DNA of 61,143 nucleotides, taken from TMED8 sp038125725 (GTDB lineage Bacteria; Pseudomonadota; Alphaproteobacteria; Rhodospirillales; Casp-alpha2). Below the pieces are notes generated by a model. The model did no database searches. It was not told the DNA's origin and saw only the letters and a program-made list of their open reading frames with translations. Shown one piece after another: positions 1-6,900 of the stretch (its first letter is position 1; every line of letters begins with the position of its first letter). The stretch covers positions 1-61,143 of the forward strand of contig JAYPEK010000024.1 of the NCBI GenBank assembly GCA_038125725.1, in the 5' to 3' direction. The position numbers and the translations under genes were made by a program.

Positions 1-116
1 AGATCCTCTGTTAGAATACAGGCTCAGGCGTCCCAAATGTTTTGATGACGGACAAATAATGGTTAAAAATCAATTATTTATATTTCTATGGATTTCTGCA
101 AATGTCTACAGCAATC
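1..116. mobile_element. Probable right edge of an integrated element
   Basis: This AT-rich stretch (for example 61-95) differs in composition from the GC-rich DNA that follows. It runs directly into the 3' portion of a tRNA-Lys gene, but contains no D-arm and no 5' acceptor strand that could complete that tRNA. Tyrosine-recombinase islands commonly integrate at tRNA 3' ends and leave this arrangement. No integrase or other gene of the element is visible in the window, so the element itself is inferred. Confidence 0.45.
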
Positions 117-163
117 GACTTTTAATCAGTAGGTCACAGGTTCGAACCCTGTAGCGCGTACCA
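117..163 (+). other. 3' fragment of tRNA-Lys(UUU), probable attachment site
   Basis: The segment holds an anticodon loop CTTTTAA (119-125), the 3' anticodon strand TCAGT, a perfect T-arm (ACAGG / CCTGT around TTCGAAC), the 3' acceptor strand AGCGCGT and an encoded CCA (161-163). The bases before it (ATCGA at the position of the 5' anticodon strand) do not pair properly with TCAGT, and the expected 5' acceptor ACGCGCT is absent from bases 1-110. It is therefore a partial tRNA, best read as the att repeat left when an element integrated in the anticodon-loop-to-CCA region. The intact tRNA-Lys should lie at the far end of the element, left of the window. Confidence 0.7.
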
Positions 164-168
164 ATTCG

Positions 169-203
169 CAGGGGCTTGGAGAGTTATCTCCGGGCCCCTG
201 TTT
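169..203 (+). terminator. Terminator of the tRNA-Lys locus
   Basis: Two-part hairpin: CAGGGGC (169-175) pairs with GCCCCTG (194-200), and inside it GGAGA pairs with TCTCC around a GTTA loop. A TTT follows. It lies six bases after the tRNA CCA, as expected for the original chromosomal tRNA terminator, and supports the view that chromosome, not element, begins at about 164. Confidence 0.6.
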
Positions 204-299
204 CGTGTCGGCGGAAGATTGCCCGGGTGACCGAAAAGTTTCCATATACTTATTCGCCGCCATCGGCGACGCTAGCGCTCCCACATGCGGAGAGCGCCG

Positions 300-560
300 A
301 TGGAAGCCGACCTGATCAAGGACCAGACCATTGCCATTGCGGACATCTATGTACCGGTGAAACGCAAGAAGACCCTCGATCCCGCGAAGGTCGACGCGCT
401 CGCGGAGAGCATCATGGAAAACGGCCAGGAAACCCCTATCCACGTGCGCCGCGACGAGGGCAGGCTGGTCCTGGTCGAAGGACTGCACCGGCTGGAGGCC
501 TGCCGGTCGCTCGGCGAGACGACCATTTCGGCGATCTTCGTGCGCGCCAAGAAGTGGTGA
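300..560 (+). CDS. Small stand-alone ParB-like domain protein
   Basis: Protein of 86 residues. Residues about 28-80 resemble the ParB/sulfiredoxin-fold N-terminal domain: VDALAESI (31-38), TPIHVR (45-50) and EGLHRLEA (60-67), the last corresponding to the conserved nucleotide-binding box of ParB proteins. There is no helix-turn-helix or C-terminal dimer domain, so it is not a chromosome-partition ParB. Its role is unknown. The start at 300 is chosen because GGAGAG (289-294) sits five bases upstream; an ATG at 285 would add five residues. It is the first gene next to the tRNA-Lys att site and could be chromosomal or a hitch-hiker. Confidence 0.75.
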   Translation: MEADLIKDQTIAIADIYVPVKRKKTLDPAKVDALAESIMENGQETPIHVRRDEGRLVLVEGLHRLEACRSLGETTISAIFVRAKKW

Positions 561-582
561 GGGCGGCCGGGTTATCTGCCGC

Positions 583-1125
583 TCACCCTGAGCCGCGCCC
601 GCGTTTTGCCAGTTCGCGGTAAAGCGCCTCCGGGCTGACGCCGATCTCGTGCGCCAGCGTCTTCCATTTGCCTTTTTCAGGCAGTCTCCCGCCGTTCCAT
701 GAGAGCCAGCCGTCGAGGCGCTCGGCCACCGTCTTCAGCGCGAGAATTTCCGCCCGGTAGCGCGCCGACTGCACGGCGCCGGCCAGGTGCCTCGACCAGG
801 CGCGCGCCGCGTCGGGCTGGGCCGCCAGCAGGTCCAGGAAGGCATCGCGGTTCATCTCGATCACGCTCGCGGGCTCGGCCGCCACGGCGTCGCAATGATA
901 GGCGTCGGAATAGACCGAGGCCTCGGCCAGGAAGCTTCCCGGCCCGGCGCGCTGCAAGACCAGCGGCGCGCCTTGCGGCTGGAAGCGGGTCAACTCGACG
1001 GTGCCCGCCGCGATGACGTACACCGACGCCACCCGGTCGCCCTGGTGAAACAGAAAGGCGTCCCGCGCGATCGGCCGGGGCGCGCGGGCGCGCGCGGCGA
1101 CGATGGAAAAAATACTTTCCGACAT
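583..1125 (-). CDS. Crp/Fnr family transcriptional regulator
   Basis: About 180 residues: an N-terminal cyclic-nucleotide-binding type beta-roll (FLFHQGDRVASVYVIAAG region) and a C-terminal winged helix (KTLAHEIGVSPEALYREL). The N-terminus lacks the cysteine cluster of oxygen-sensing FNR, so it is a Crp/Fnr-superfamily protein of unknown signal. The start at 1125 (MSES) is favoured over ATG 1137 and a far-upstream start at 1185; no strong ribosome site separates them. It is divergent from the cytochrome gene at 1210. A CATGAT-N4-ATCATG dyad overlaps its own start, suggesting autoregulation and control of the cytochrome. Confidence 0.85.
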   Translation of the reverse strand: MSESIFSIVAARARAPRPIARDAFLFHQGDRVASVYVIAAGTVELTRFQPQGAPLVLQRAGPGSFLAEASVYSDAYHCDAVAAEPASVIEMNRDAFLDLLAAQPDAARAWSRHLAGAVQSARYRAEILALKTVAERLDGWLSWNGGRLPEKGKWKTLAHEIGVSPEALYRELAKRGRGSG

Positions 1126-1138
1126 GATCTCTATCATG
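1123..1138. promoter_or_regulatory. FNR-like dyad CATGAT-N4-ATCATG
   Basis: Perfect 6-bp inverted repeat with a 4-base spacer, matching the FNR/CRP-superfamily layout TTGAT-N4-ATCAA with one change per half-site. It overlaps the start codon region of the Crp/Fnr gene and lies about 80 bp upstream of the divergent cytochrome gene. Because it also encodes the codons M-I-E-I-M, coincidence cannot be excluded. Confidence 0.4.
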
Positions 1139-1209
1139 CCGTTTGCGGGCGCCGCGTGGCAAGTTCGGCGCGTTTTCACGACCACGCCATAACAGGGGAG
1201 ACCGACACC

Positions 1210-1677
1210 ATGGCGAGATCACGAACCTTCCGGGCCGTCCTGGTGGCGGCCGGCCTATTCCTGGCGATGAATGCAACCGGTCCCGCCGGCGCCGCCGACG
1301 ACACCCGCCAACTGGTCAAACTGCCGCCGATGATGCAGGAACACATGCTGTCGAACATGCGCGACCACCTGGTGGCGCTGAACGAGATTCTGGGCGAACT
1401 GGCGGACGGCAACGTCGACGCGGCGGCGAAGATCGCCGAGGCGCGGCTCGGCATGTCGTCGCTCGGACTGCACGGCGCGGAACACCTGGGTAAGTTCATG
1501 CCGGCCGAGATGGGTGCCATCGGCACCCAGATGCACCGTGCCGCCAGCCGCTTCGTGATCGTCGCCCAGGATGCGGAAATGAACCCGGGCAAGGACGCCC
1601 AGCACAAGGTCTACCGTGCCCTGCAGGGGATCACGGAGAACTGCAACGCCTGCCACCAGGGCTACCGAATCCGCTAG
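1210..1677 (+). CDS. Cytochrome c'/c556-type four-helix haem protein
   Basis: Protein of 155 residues with a signal peptide (cleavage near residue 29, AGA-AD) and a single haem motif C145-N-A-C148-H149 close to the C-terminus. That position is diagnostic of the class II cytochrome c fold (cytochrome c', c556). Met-rich helix 1 (MMQEHM, 41-46) could provide a sixth ligand, as in c556. It is a periplasmic electron carrier or NO-binding protein. The start at 1210 is set by a GGGGAG ribosome site and the signal peptide. It is transcribed divergently from a Crp/Fnr regulator, which is its likely controller. Confidence 0.85.
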   Translation: MARSRTFRAVLVAAGLFLAMNATGPAGAADDTRQLVKLPPMMQEHMLSNMRDHLVALNEILGELADGNVDAAAKIAEARLGMSSLGLHGAEHLGKFMPAEMGAIGTQMHRAASRFVIVAQDAEMNPGKDAQHKVYRALQGITENCNACHQGYRIR

Positions 1678-1682
1678 GACGT

Positions 1683-2156
1683 TTACCAGCTTAGAAACAG
1701 GCCGATATCGCCGATGTGGCCGTCGGGGTAGCTGAGGATGCGCGCCGTCAGCCGGTAGCCCAAGGGCTTGGTCATGGTTTCGTGCGCGTCATAGATGCTT
1801 TTCGCGAAACCGGTCAGGTAGATCGGCCAGTTCCTGTCGCTGTTGTTGATGGCGCGCCCGCCGTCGTTCAGGTATTCGGACGGAAAGCGTAGGATCTGCA
1901 CCTCGAACTCGCCGGCGCGCACGGCGGCGCGGGTCATTTCCTTAAAGCGCAGCCGGTCGGCGTCGGTGAACTGGCGGTCCAGGAATTCGCGAAAGGCCTG
2001 GCGATTCCGTTCCTCGAGTTGTTCCAGTTTTTCTCGGTTTTGGCGTTCGCGCTCCTGTTCCAGGGCGCGGCGCACTTCCTCGGCGCGCCGGCGCAGGAAC
2101 GCGGCTTCCACCAGTCCCGGGTCGTTGGGCGATTTGGGTTTCGATTCGTTGTCCAT
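1683..2156 (-). CDS. Conserved hypothetical protein with charged N-terminal helix
   Basis: About 157 residues. The first half is a long, highly charged probable coiled coil (rich in Arg, Glu, Gln), and the C-terminal half looks globular, with an aromatic stretch ending in LFLSW. There is no signal peptide or recognised domain. The start at 2156 (MDNES) is favoured; an extension to 2192 is possible, and neither has a convincing ribosome site. It converges with the cytochrome gene, five bases from its stop. Function unknown. Confidence 0.6.
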   Translation of the reverse strand: MDNESKPKSPNDPGLVEAAFLRRRAEEVRRALEQERERQNREKLEQLEERNRQAFREFLDRQFTDADRLRFKEMTRAAVRAGEFEVQILRFPSEYLNDGGRAINNSDRNWPIYLTGFAKSIYDAHETMTKPLGYRLTARILSYPDGHIGDIGLFLSW

Positions 2157-2360
2157 TGTCGGCCGCCGATCTTGTGTCGTGTTACGTGCCAAAAACCCTG
2201 TTCCGGCGGATGCGAACCTGATGGCGCGCGCCGCCGGAAGGGCGATTGTTCGGACTTGAACAGGGTCAGATTAACCGAATTTCCGCGCTTTTGCCCAGGG
2301 GCAGCAAGAAATCCAGCACGCGGAAAACATTATTGCCGGTTGTCATGAACTCTTCCGTGA

Positions 2361-2375
2361 CTTGTGTTACACAAG
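2361..2375. promoter_or_regulatory. Palindrome CTTGTG-TTA-CACAAG
   Basis: Perfect 6-bp inverted repeat with a 3-base centre, 50 bp upstream of the small secreted protein at 2425. A loose promoter may overlap it (TTGTGT 2362-2367, TATCAA 2383-2388, spacer 15), which would make it a repressor operator. The cognate regulator is unknown. Confidence 0.4.
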
Positions 2376-2424
2376 GGTGTCGTATCAAGTTCGACAATTC
2401 CACCATTCAATCAGGAGACGAAAG

Positions 2425-2637
2425 ATGAAGAACGTTTTTGCCGCTGCCGCTGTCATGGCCTTGATCGGCGCCGTAAGTGCGACGCCCGCGTCGGCTCAGT
2501 CGGCGAGCGCCGAGGAAGTGAAGATCTGCAAGGAAACCATCAGCGAAATGACCGGCGGCAAGCCGCCTGCCGATGCCGTCAAGCTCTGCGAGCAGGGCAA
2601 GCTGAACGAAGCCATCGAAAAGGCCATGGGCGGCTGA
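2425..2637 (+). CDS. Small secreted protein (70 aa)
   Basis: Starts after CAGGAG with a clear Sec signal peptide (MKNVFAAAAVMAL, cleavage near ASAQ-SA at about residue 25). The mature part is about 45 residues and carries two cysteines (CKET and LCEQ) that could form a disulphide in the periplasm. No family recognised. It is preceded by a 15-base palindrome and followed 60 bp later by the tectonin-like gene on the same strand, so the two may be co-expressed. Confidence 0.7.
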   Translation: MKNVFAAAAVMALIGAVSATPASAQSASAEEVKICKETISEMTGGKPPADAVKLCEQGKLNEAIEKAMGG

Positions 2638-2697
2638 TCCGTTCCCATCTTTCCCGCGGCGCTTGAGGGGGCGCCCTGACACAGGAGGCTGTCAACC

Positions 2698-4185
2698 ATG
2701 CTCAAACCTATCGTGGCTGGCGCGGGCGCGCTGGCCGTTGCCTTGCCCGTTGCCCTCGCCGGATCCGGCGTCTCGGCCAAGGAAGTAAATTTTTGTTTCA
2801 AGACTGGGAACGGCAAGAACTATCTGGCCGTCGATCGGCGCAGCGGATTTCTGCACGCCAAGGCGACGAGCTGTTCCGGCGATGCGGTTTTCGCCGTCGA
2901 CTATCCCAACCTGAACCCCAACTCACCGCCGCGTATGTCGGTGCCGATGGTGATCCGCGCCGCCAATGGCCGCTATATCGTCTATTACGGCCTCAGGATG
3001 CGGGCCATGGGCACCGCGGCGCAGGTCAAGGATGCAAAACAGCGCGCGCGGATGATGATGCTGCCCAGGGGGTCGCACAAGAACATCCGGGGCGGCACGC
3101 CGCTCGCCGCGGGCATGCAGATCGGGATTTATCCGACGATCACGCGGAGCCGCATGATGCTGACCGCCCTGGCCGGCGGCGGCCGTGACATCCGCAATGC
3201 CGCGCGCGGCAATCCGAGGGCACCGCAGAACTTCTATACCCTGACCGCAGCCGGCGGTCCGGCGACGGCTGCGGCCAAGCCCCGGCCGCTACCTTGGAAG
3301 GGAATGCCGGGAAAGGCGCTCGACGTGGGCGTCGGCGGTGGCCAGGCCTGGGTCGTGGGCACCGACGGCGCCGCCTATCACTGGAACGGCAAGACGTTCG
3401 AGAAACGCGGCGGTGGCGAGATTCTCCGCATGGACGTCGGCCCCCGGGGCTTGCCCTGGGTGGTGACTAAGAAGTGCGAGATCTTCCGCTTCGACGGTCG
3501 CGGCTTTCGCAAGCTGCCCGGCTTGGCGCTCGACATCGGCGTCTCCGGAGACGGTGGCGCCTGGGTCGTCGGCACCGACGGTGCGGCCTAACAATGGACC
3601 GGCAAAACCTGGACCAAGCGCGGCGGTGAAAACCTGGCGCGCATCGATGCCACGCTGAAGGGCGGCGCCATCGCCACCGACCGGGGCGGCAACATCCTGC
3701 GCTTCGCCGGCGGCAAGTGGGGCCGGCTGCCCGGCAAGGCCCGCGACATCTCCGGCGGCGGCGGTCAGCTCTGGAGCGTCGGTGCGGATCGTTCGCCCGG
3801 CGGCATGACGGTCAACCGCTGGGACGGCAAGGGCAACTGGATCCTTTACCAGGGCGGCATCGTCAACGTCGCCGTCGATGGCAAGGGCATGCCCTGGGCC
3901 ACCAATGGTCAGCAAAGCATCTACAGCCATGCCAAGTCGGCGGCGCTGGCGCCGAAACCGATGGGCGCCCCGGGCGGCGGCGATGCGGCAAAAGTCGAAG
4001 CCCTGAAGAAGCGGGTCGCGTCGATGAAGGCCAGCATGGCCAAACATGATCAGGCCATGCAGCAGACCAAACAGCAGGCGGAAACGCTGAACAAGAAGCT
4101 CGCCGCCATGAGCCAGCAGTCCAAGAAGATGGCGGAAGCCATGAAGCGGGCCGAGGCGGAGCTGAAGAAGGCAATGGGTCAGTAG
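2698..4185 (+). pseudogene. Tectonin beta-propeller protein interrupted by an in-frame TAA
   Basis: One reading frame of 496 codons is broken only by TAA at 3589-3591. The N-terminal part (297 residues) has a signal peptide, a beta-rich region (about 30-180) and tectonin-type repeats such as ALDVGVGGGQAWVVGTDGAAYHWNGK. After the stop, the same frame continues with QWTGKTWTKRGG, more repeats and a C-terminal Lys/Met-rich coiled coil (about 440-496). The repeat unit GTDGAAY-xW predicts Tyr exactly at the stop, so TAT or TAC became TAA. It is probably a secreted or periplasmic lectin-like propeller. Possibilities are a recent nonsense mutation, stop read-through (the next base is C), or a sequencing error. 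If not read through, the product is a truncated propeller and the coiled coil is lost. Confidence 0.75.
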
Positions 4186-4210
4186 CGGGTTTCCCCGGAC
4201 CCAAGGAATC

Positions 4211-4248
4211 GGGCCGCGCTTCCGACCGGAGCGCGGCCCTTTTCTTTT
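4211..4248 (+). terminator. Rho-independent terminator after the tectonin-like gene
   Basis: Perfect 10-bp stem GGGCCGCGCT (4211-4220) / AGCGCGGCCC (4230-4239) with a 9-base loop, then TTTTCTTTT. It lies between convergent genes; the T-run serves the plus strand. Confidence 0.85.
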
Positions 4249-5818
4249 ACCAGACGCCGAACAGGTAGCCGCGTTTCTTGTGGCTGTCGGTGCGCGGTTC
4301 GATGGCGGCATCGGAAATGGTGGTCCGCGTCTTGCGACGGCGCAGCCATTGGGCGATGCGCGCTTCCATGTCGGCCCGCACCTGGGCGTGCGCCGCCGAG
4401 GTGCCGAGATCGTGTAGTTCCCTCGGGTCGGTCTCGAGATCGAACAACTGCGGCCGGTCATGGTCGTAGGAGGTGTATTTCCAACGGTCGGTCTTGACCA
4501 TGTAGGCGCGGGTTTCGCCAGGGGCGCGGCCGAGCGTGTGGCGGGCGCCGCGAAAGGCGTAGTCGGCCTCGGCGAAGACCGCGTCGCGCCAATCGCTCGT
4601 ACCGCCGCGCAGCAGCGGCATCAGCGAGCGGCCTTCCAGCACATGATCCTGCGCCGCGCCGCCGAGCGCGTCGATGAAAGTCGGGATCAGGTCGATGGCT
4701 TCGACGGCGCGGTCGTCGACGCTGCCGCGTGTCGCGTCGGCGGCCGGGTCCGGATCGACGACGATCATCGGGATGCGCACGCTTTCCTCGTGGAACATTT
4801 CCTTCTCGCCGAGCCAGTGATCGCCCAGGTAATCGCCGTGGTCGGAGGTGAAGACGATCAGGGTGTCATCGATGCGGCCGCTGTCTTCAAGGAACGCCAG
4901 CAACCGGCCGATATGATCGTCGATCTCGGTGATCAGGCCCATGTAGGCGGGGATGACGCGCTGGCGCACTTCCTCGCGGGCGAAGTTGACGCTTTCCTCA
5001 TGCTCCATGAAGGCGGCGATGACGGGGTGCGGATCGTTCTTTTCGGCGTCCGAGCGGTTGGCCGGCAAGACGTCGCCGGGGCCGTATAGGGCGTGATAGG
5101 GCGCCGGCGCCATGTAGGGCCAATGCGGCTTGATGTAGGAGAGGTGCAGGCACCAGGGCGCGTCGCCGAGGTCGGCGATCGTGGCCATGGCACGGTCGGT
5201 CATGTAGGCGGTTTCCGAATGTTCCCTGGCGACGCGCGCCGGCAGGTTCGAATGGCGCATCCGCCAGCCCGACAGAATTTCCCCGTCCGGTCCCTCGGCC
5301 GAGTTGGCCACCGTGTGCCAGGGGTTGTCGCCCGCGTAGCCCAAGTCGCGCAGGTAGCGGTTATAGGCGAGGTTGGGATCGGCGATGGGGTCCGGATGCA
5401 GGCCGTCGTCGCGTTCCCAGGGCTCGAACCCGCATTCACGCGCCAGCACGCCTTCGATGGATTGGGTATCGACACCGAGGCGTTTCAACCCGGCGTCGTC
5501 GGCCTGCATGTGGGTCTTGCCGACCAGCCCAGTACGGACGCCCAAGTCGCGCATGTAGTCGCCGAGCGTCAGCTCGCCGACGCCGAGCGGCACGTTGTTG
5601 TAGGTGGAGCCGTGCGAGACCATGTAGCGCCCGGTGTAGAACGACTTGCGCGACGGTCCGCAGACGGGTGCCTGGCAATAGGCGCGGGTGAAGTTGACGC
5701 CGCGCTCCGCCAGCGCATCGATGTTTGGGGTCGATATCCCGGGGTGGCCGGTGCAGCCGAGATAGTCGGCGCGCAACTGGTCGCACATGATGAACAGGAT
5801 GTTGCGGACTTTTCCCAT
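4247..5818 (-). CDS. Sulfatase / phosphonate monoester hydrolase family protein
   Basis: 523 residues, alkaline-phosphatase-superfamily hydrolase. The metal-binding Asp is in MCDQ (D13). The C-x-P-S-R signature (C53-G-P-S-R) would be oxidised to formylglycine by a separate activating enzyme. TSDHGDYLGDH carries the second metal pair. Cytoplasmic, with no signal peptide. Length and the CGPSR form fit arylsulfatases and phosphonate monoester hydrolases about equally, so the substrate is open. It begins nine bases after the AraC-type regulator gene and is probably co-transcribed with it. The divergent P450 system suggests action on an aromatic sulfate or phosphonate ester, which is inference. 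Confidence 0.85.
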   Translation of the reverse strand: MGKVRNILFIMCDQLRADYLGCTGHPGISTPNIDALAERGVNFTRAYCQAPVCGPSRKSFYTGRYMVSHGSTYNNVPLGVGELTLGDYMRDLGVRTGLVGKTHMQADDAGLKRLGVDTQSIEGVLARECGFEPWERDDGLHPDPIADPNLAYNRYLRDLGYAGDNPWHTVANSAEGPDGEILSGWRMRHSNLPARVAREHSETAYMTDRAMATIADLGDAPWCLHLSYIKPHWPYMAPAPYHALYGPGDVLPANRSDAEKNDPHPVIAAFMEHEESVNFAREEVRQRVIPAYMGLITEIDDHIGRLLAFLEDSGRIDDTLIVFTSDHGDYLGDHWLGEKEMFHEESVRIPMIVVDPDPAADATRGSVDDRAVEAIDLIPTFIDALGGAAQDHVLEGRSLMPLLRGGTSDWRDAVFAEADYAFRGARHTLGRAPGETRAYMVKTDRWKYTSYDHDRPQLFDLETDPRELHDLGTSAAHAQVRADMEARIAQWLRRRKTRTTISDAAIEPRTDSHKKRGYLFGVW

Positions 5819-5827
5819 AAGGCCTCT

Positions 5828-6739
5828 CTAGTGCGGAAACGGCTCCGCCATCTTGGCGGCGCGGAAACGGCCGGGCGCCATGCCGACGCGGCGCTTGAAG
5901 AAGCGCGAGAAATAGGCCGGGTCCTGGAAGCCCAGTTCATAGGCGATCATGGCGGTGCTGGCCGATGTATAGATCAGGTGGCGCTGTGCCTCCAGCGCCA
6001 GGCGGTCCTGCACCAGTTCGCCGGCGCTCTTGCCGGCGAAGGACTTGCACATCCGATTGAGCCGCGCCTGGCTGATCGCCAGTGCATCGGCATAGGCGCC
6101 GACCGGCCAGTGTTCGCGGGAGTGATCCTCGATCAGTTGGCGCAGGCGGGTGAAGCGCTCACGCTGGCGGTCGATGCCGGCGCTGCCCGGTGTTTGCGAT
6201 TCCAACGCCCGGACAGCGGTCATCAGGACAATGCGGATCATCCAGTCGAACATGAAGGCGCGGCCGGTCCGGGGCCACTGGAACTCACGCAGCATCTGTT
6301 CCAGCGTCGCCGCGATCAAAGCCGCGCCGTCCGGGCTGCCGTCGAACGACAGCATGCGGGGTTCGCGCACCAGCGGCTCCAAGAGCCGCCGGCTGCGGCG
6401 GAAGCGGGCGTCGATGAGCAGCAGTTCGGATACCGTCACCACCCAGCCTTCGGTGCCGGGCTCGAAGCTGAAGGCGTGCACGACGCCGCCCGGAATACAG
6501 ACCGCGCCCGGGCCCGAAAGGCGGTGAGAGGATTGGTCCAGGCGAACCTCGGCGGAACCCGAGACCATGTACAGGAACTGGAACATGCGTCGATGGCGGT
6601 GCGGCGTAATCTGCCAGTCGTAGAGGCTGGAGCGAGTGTGAATTTCCTCGATATGGATGAACTCGGGATCGTCGTCGCCGGCCTGTTCGCCGAACAGCGC
6701 GAAATGGGAGATCCCGGCGGCGGGCGGGCGGGCGTCCAT
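5828..6739 (-). CDS. AraC-family regulator, PobR-like
   Basis: About 303 residues: N-terminal cupin-type effector domain (HRHRRMFQFLYMVSG, residues about 45-110), a helical linker, and a C-terminal double helix-turn-helix (YADALAISQARLNRMCKSF and IAYELGFQDPAYFSRFFKRR). The organisation matches AraC proteins that sense small aromatic acids such as 4-hydroxybenzoate (PobR type); the actual ligand is unknown. The start at 6739 is set by GAAGGA eight bases upstream; an extension to 6844 lacks a site. Divergent from the P450 operon and in tandem with the sulfatase, it is the obvious regulator of both. Confidence 0.88.
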   Translation of the reverse strand: MDARPPAAGISHFALFGEQAGDDDPEFIHIEEIHTRSSLYDWQITPHRHRRMFQFLYMVSGSAEVRLDQSSHRLSGPGAVCIPGGVVHAFSFEPGTEGWVVTVSELLLIDARFRRSRRLLEPLVREPRMLSFDGSPDGAALIAATLEQMLREFQWPRTGRAFMFDWMIRIVLMTAVRALESQTPGSAGIDRQRERFTRLRQLIEDHSREHWPVGAYADALAISQARLNRMCKSFAGKSAGELVQDRLALEAQRHLIYTSASTAMIAYELGFQDPAYFSRFFKRRVGMAPGRFRAAKMAEPFPH

Positions 6740-6810
6740 CGGTCCGTCCTTCAACTCATCAAAACGATTAAAAAGTACAATTTTTTCCGCCAAACGTCCA
6801 TTTTTTGCGA

Positions 6811-6824
6811 AATCGGCATCGATT
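6811..6824. promoter_or_regulatory. Inverted repeat AATCG-GCAT-CGATT in the AraC/P450 control region
   Basis: Perfect 5-bp dyad in the 161-bp divergent intergenic region (6740-6900). Two similar A/T-rich elements (ATTTTTTCCGCC at about 6779 and ATTTTTTGCGAA at about 6800) lie just upstream. They are candidate regulator contact sites, but the region has no unambiguous promoter match. Confidence 0.3.
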
Positions 6825-6900
6825 ATGTTCATGTCCAAGAACAAGAAGAAACGGCAACCTCACGGCTTTCACGCCGATCGCGCCAGGGAGGGCGCCCGCC

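Noticed and set aside
787..1209. Upstream extension of the cytochrome c'/c556 frame
   Set aside because: It would overlap the Crp/Fnr gene and bury the signal peptide; the start at 1210 has a ribosome site and a proper leader.
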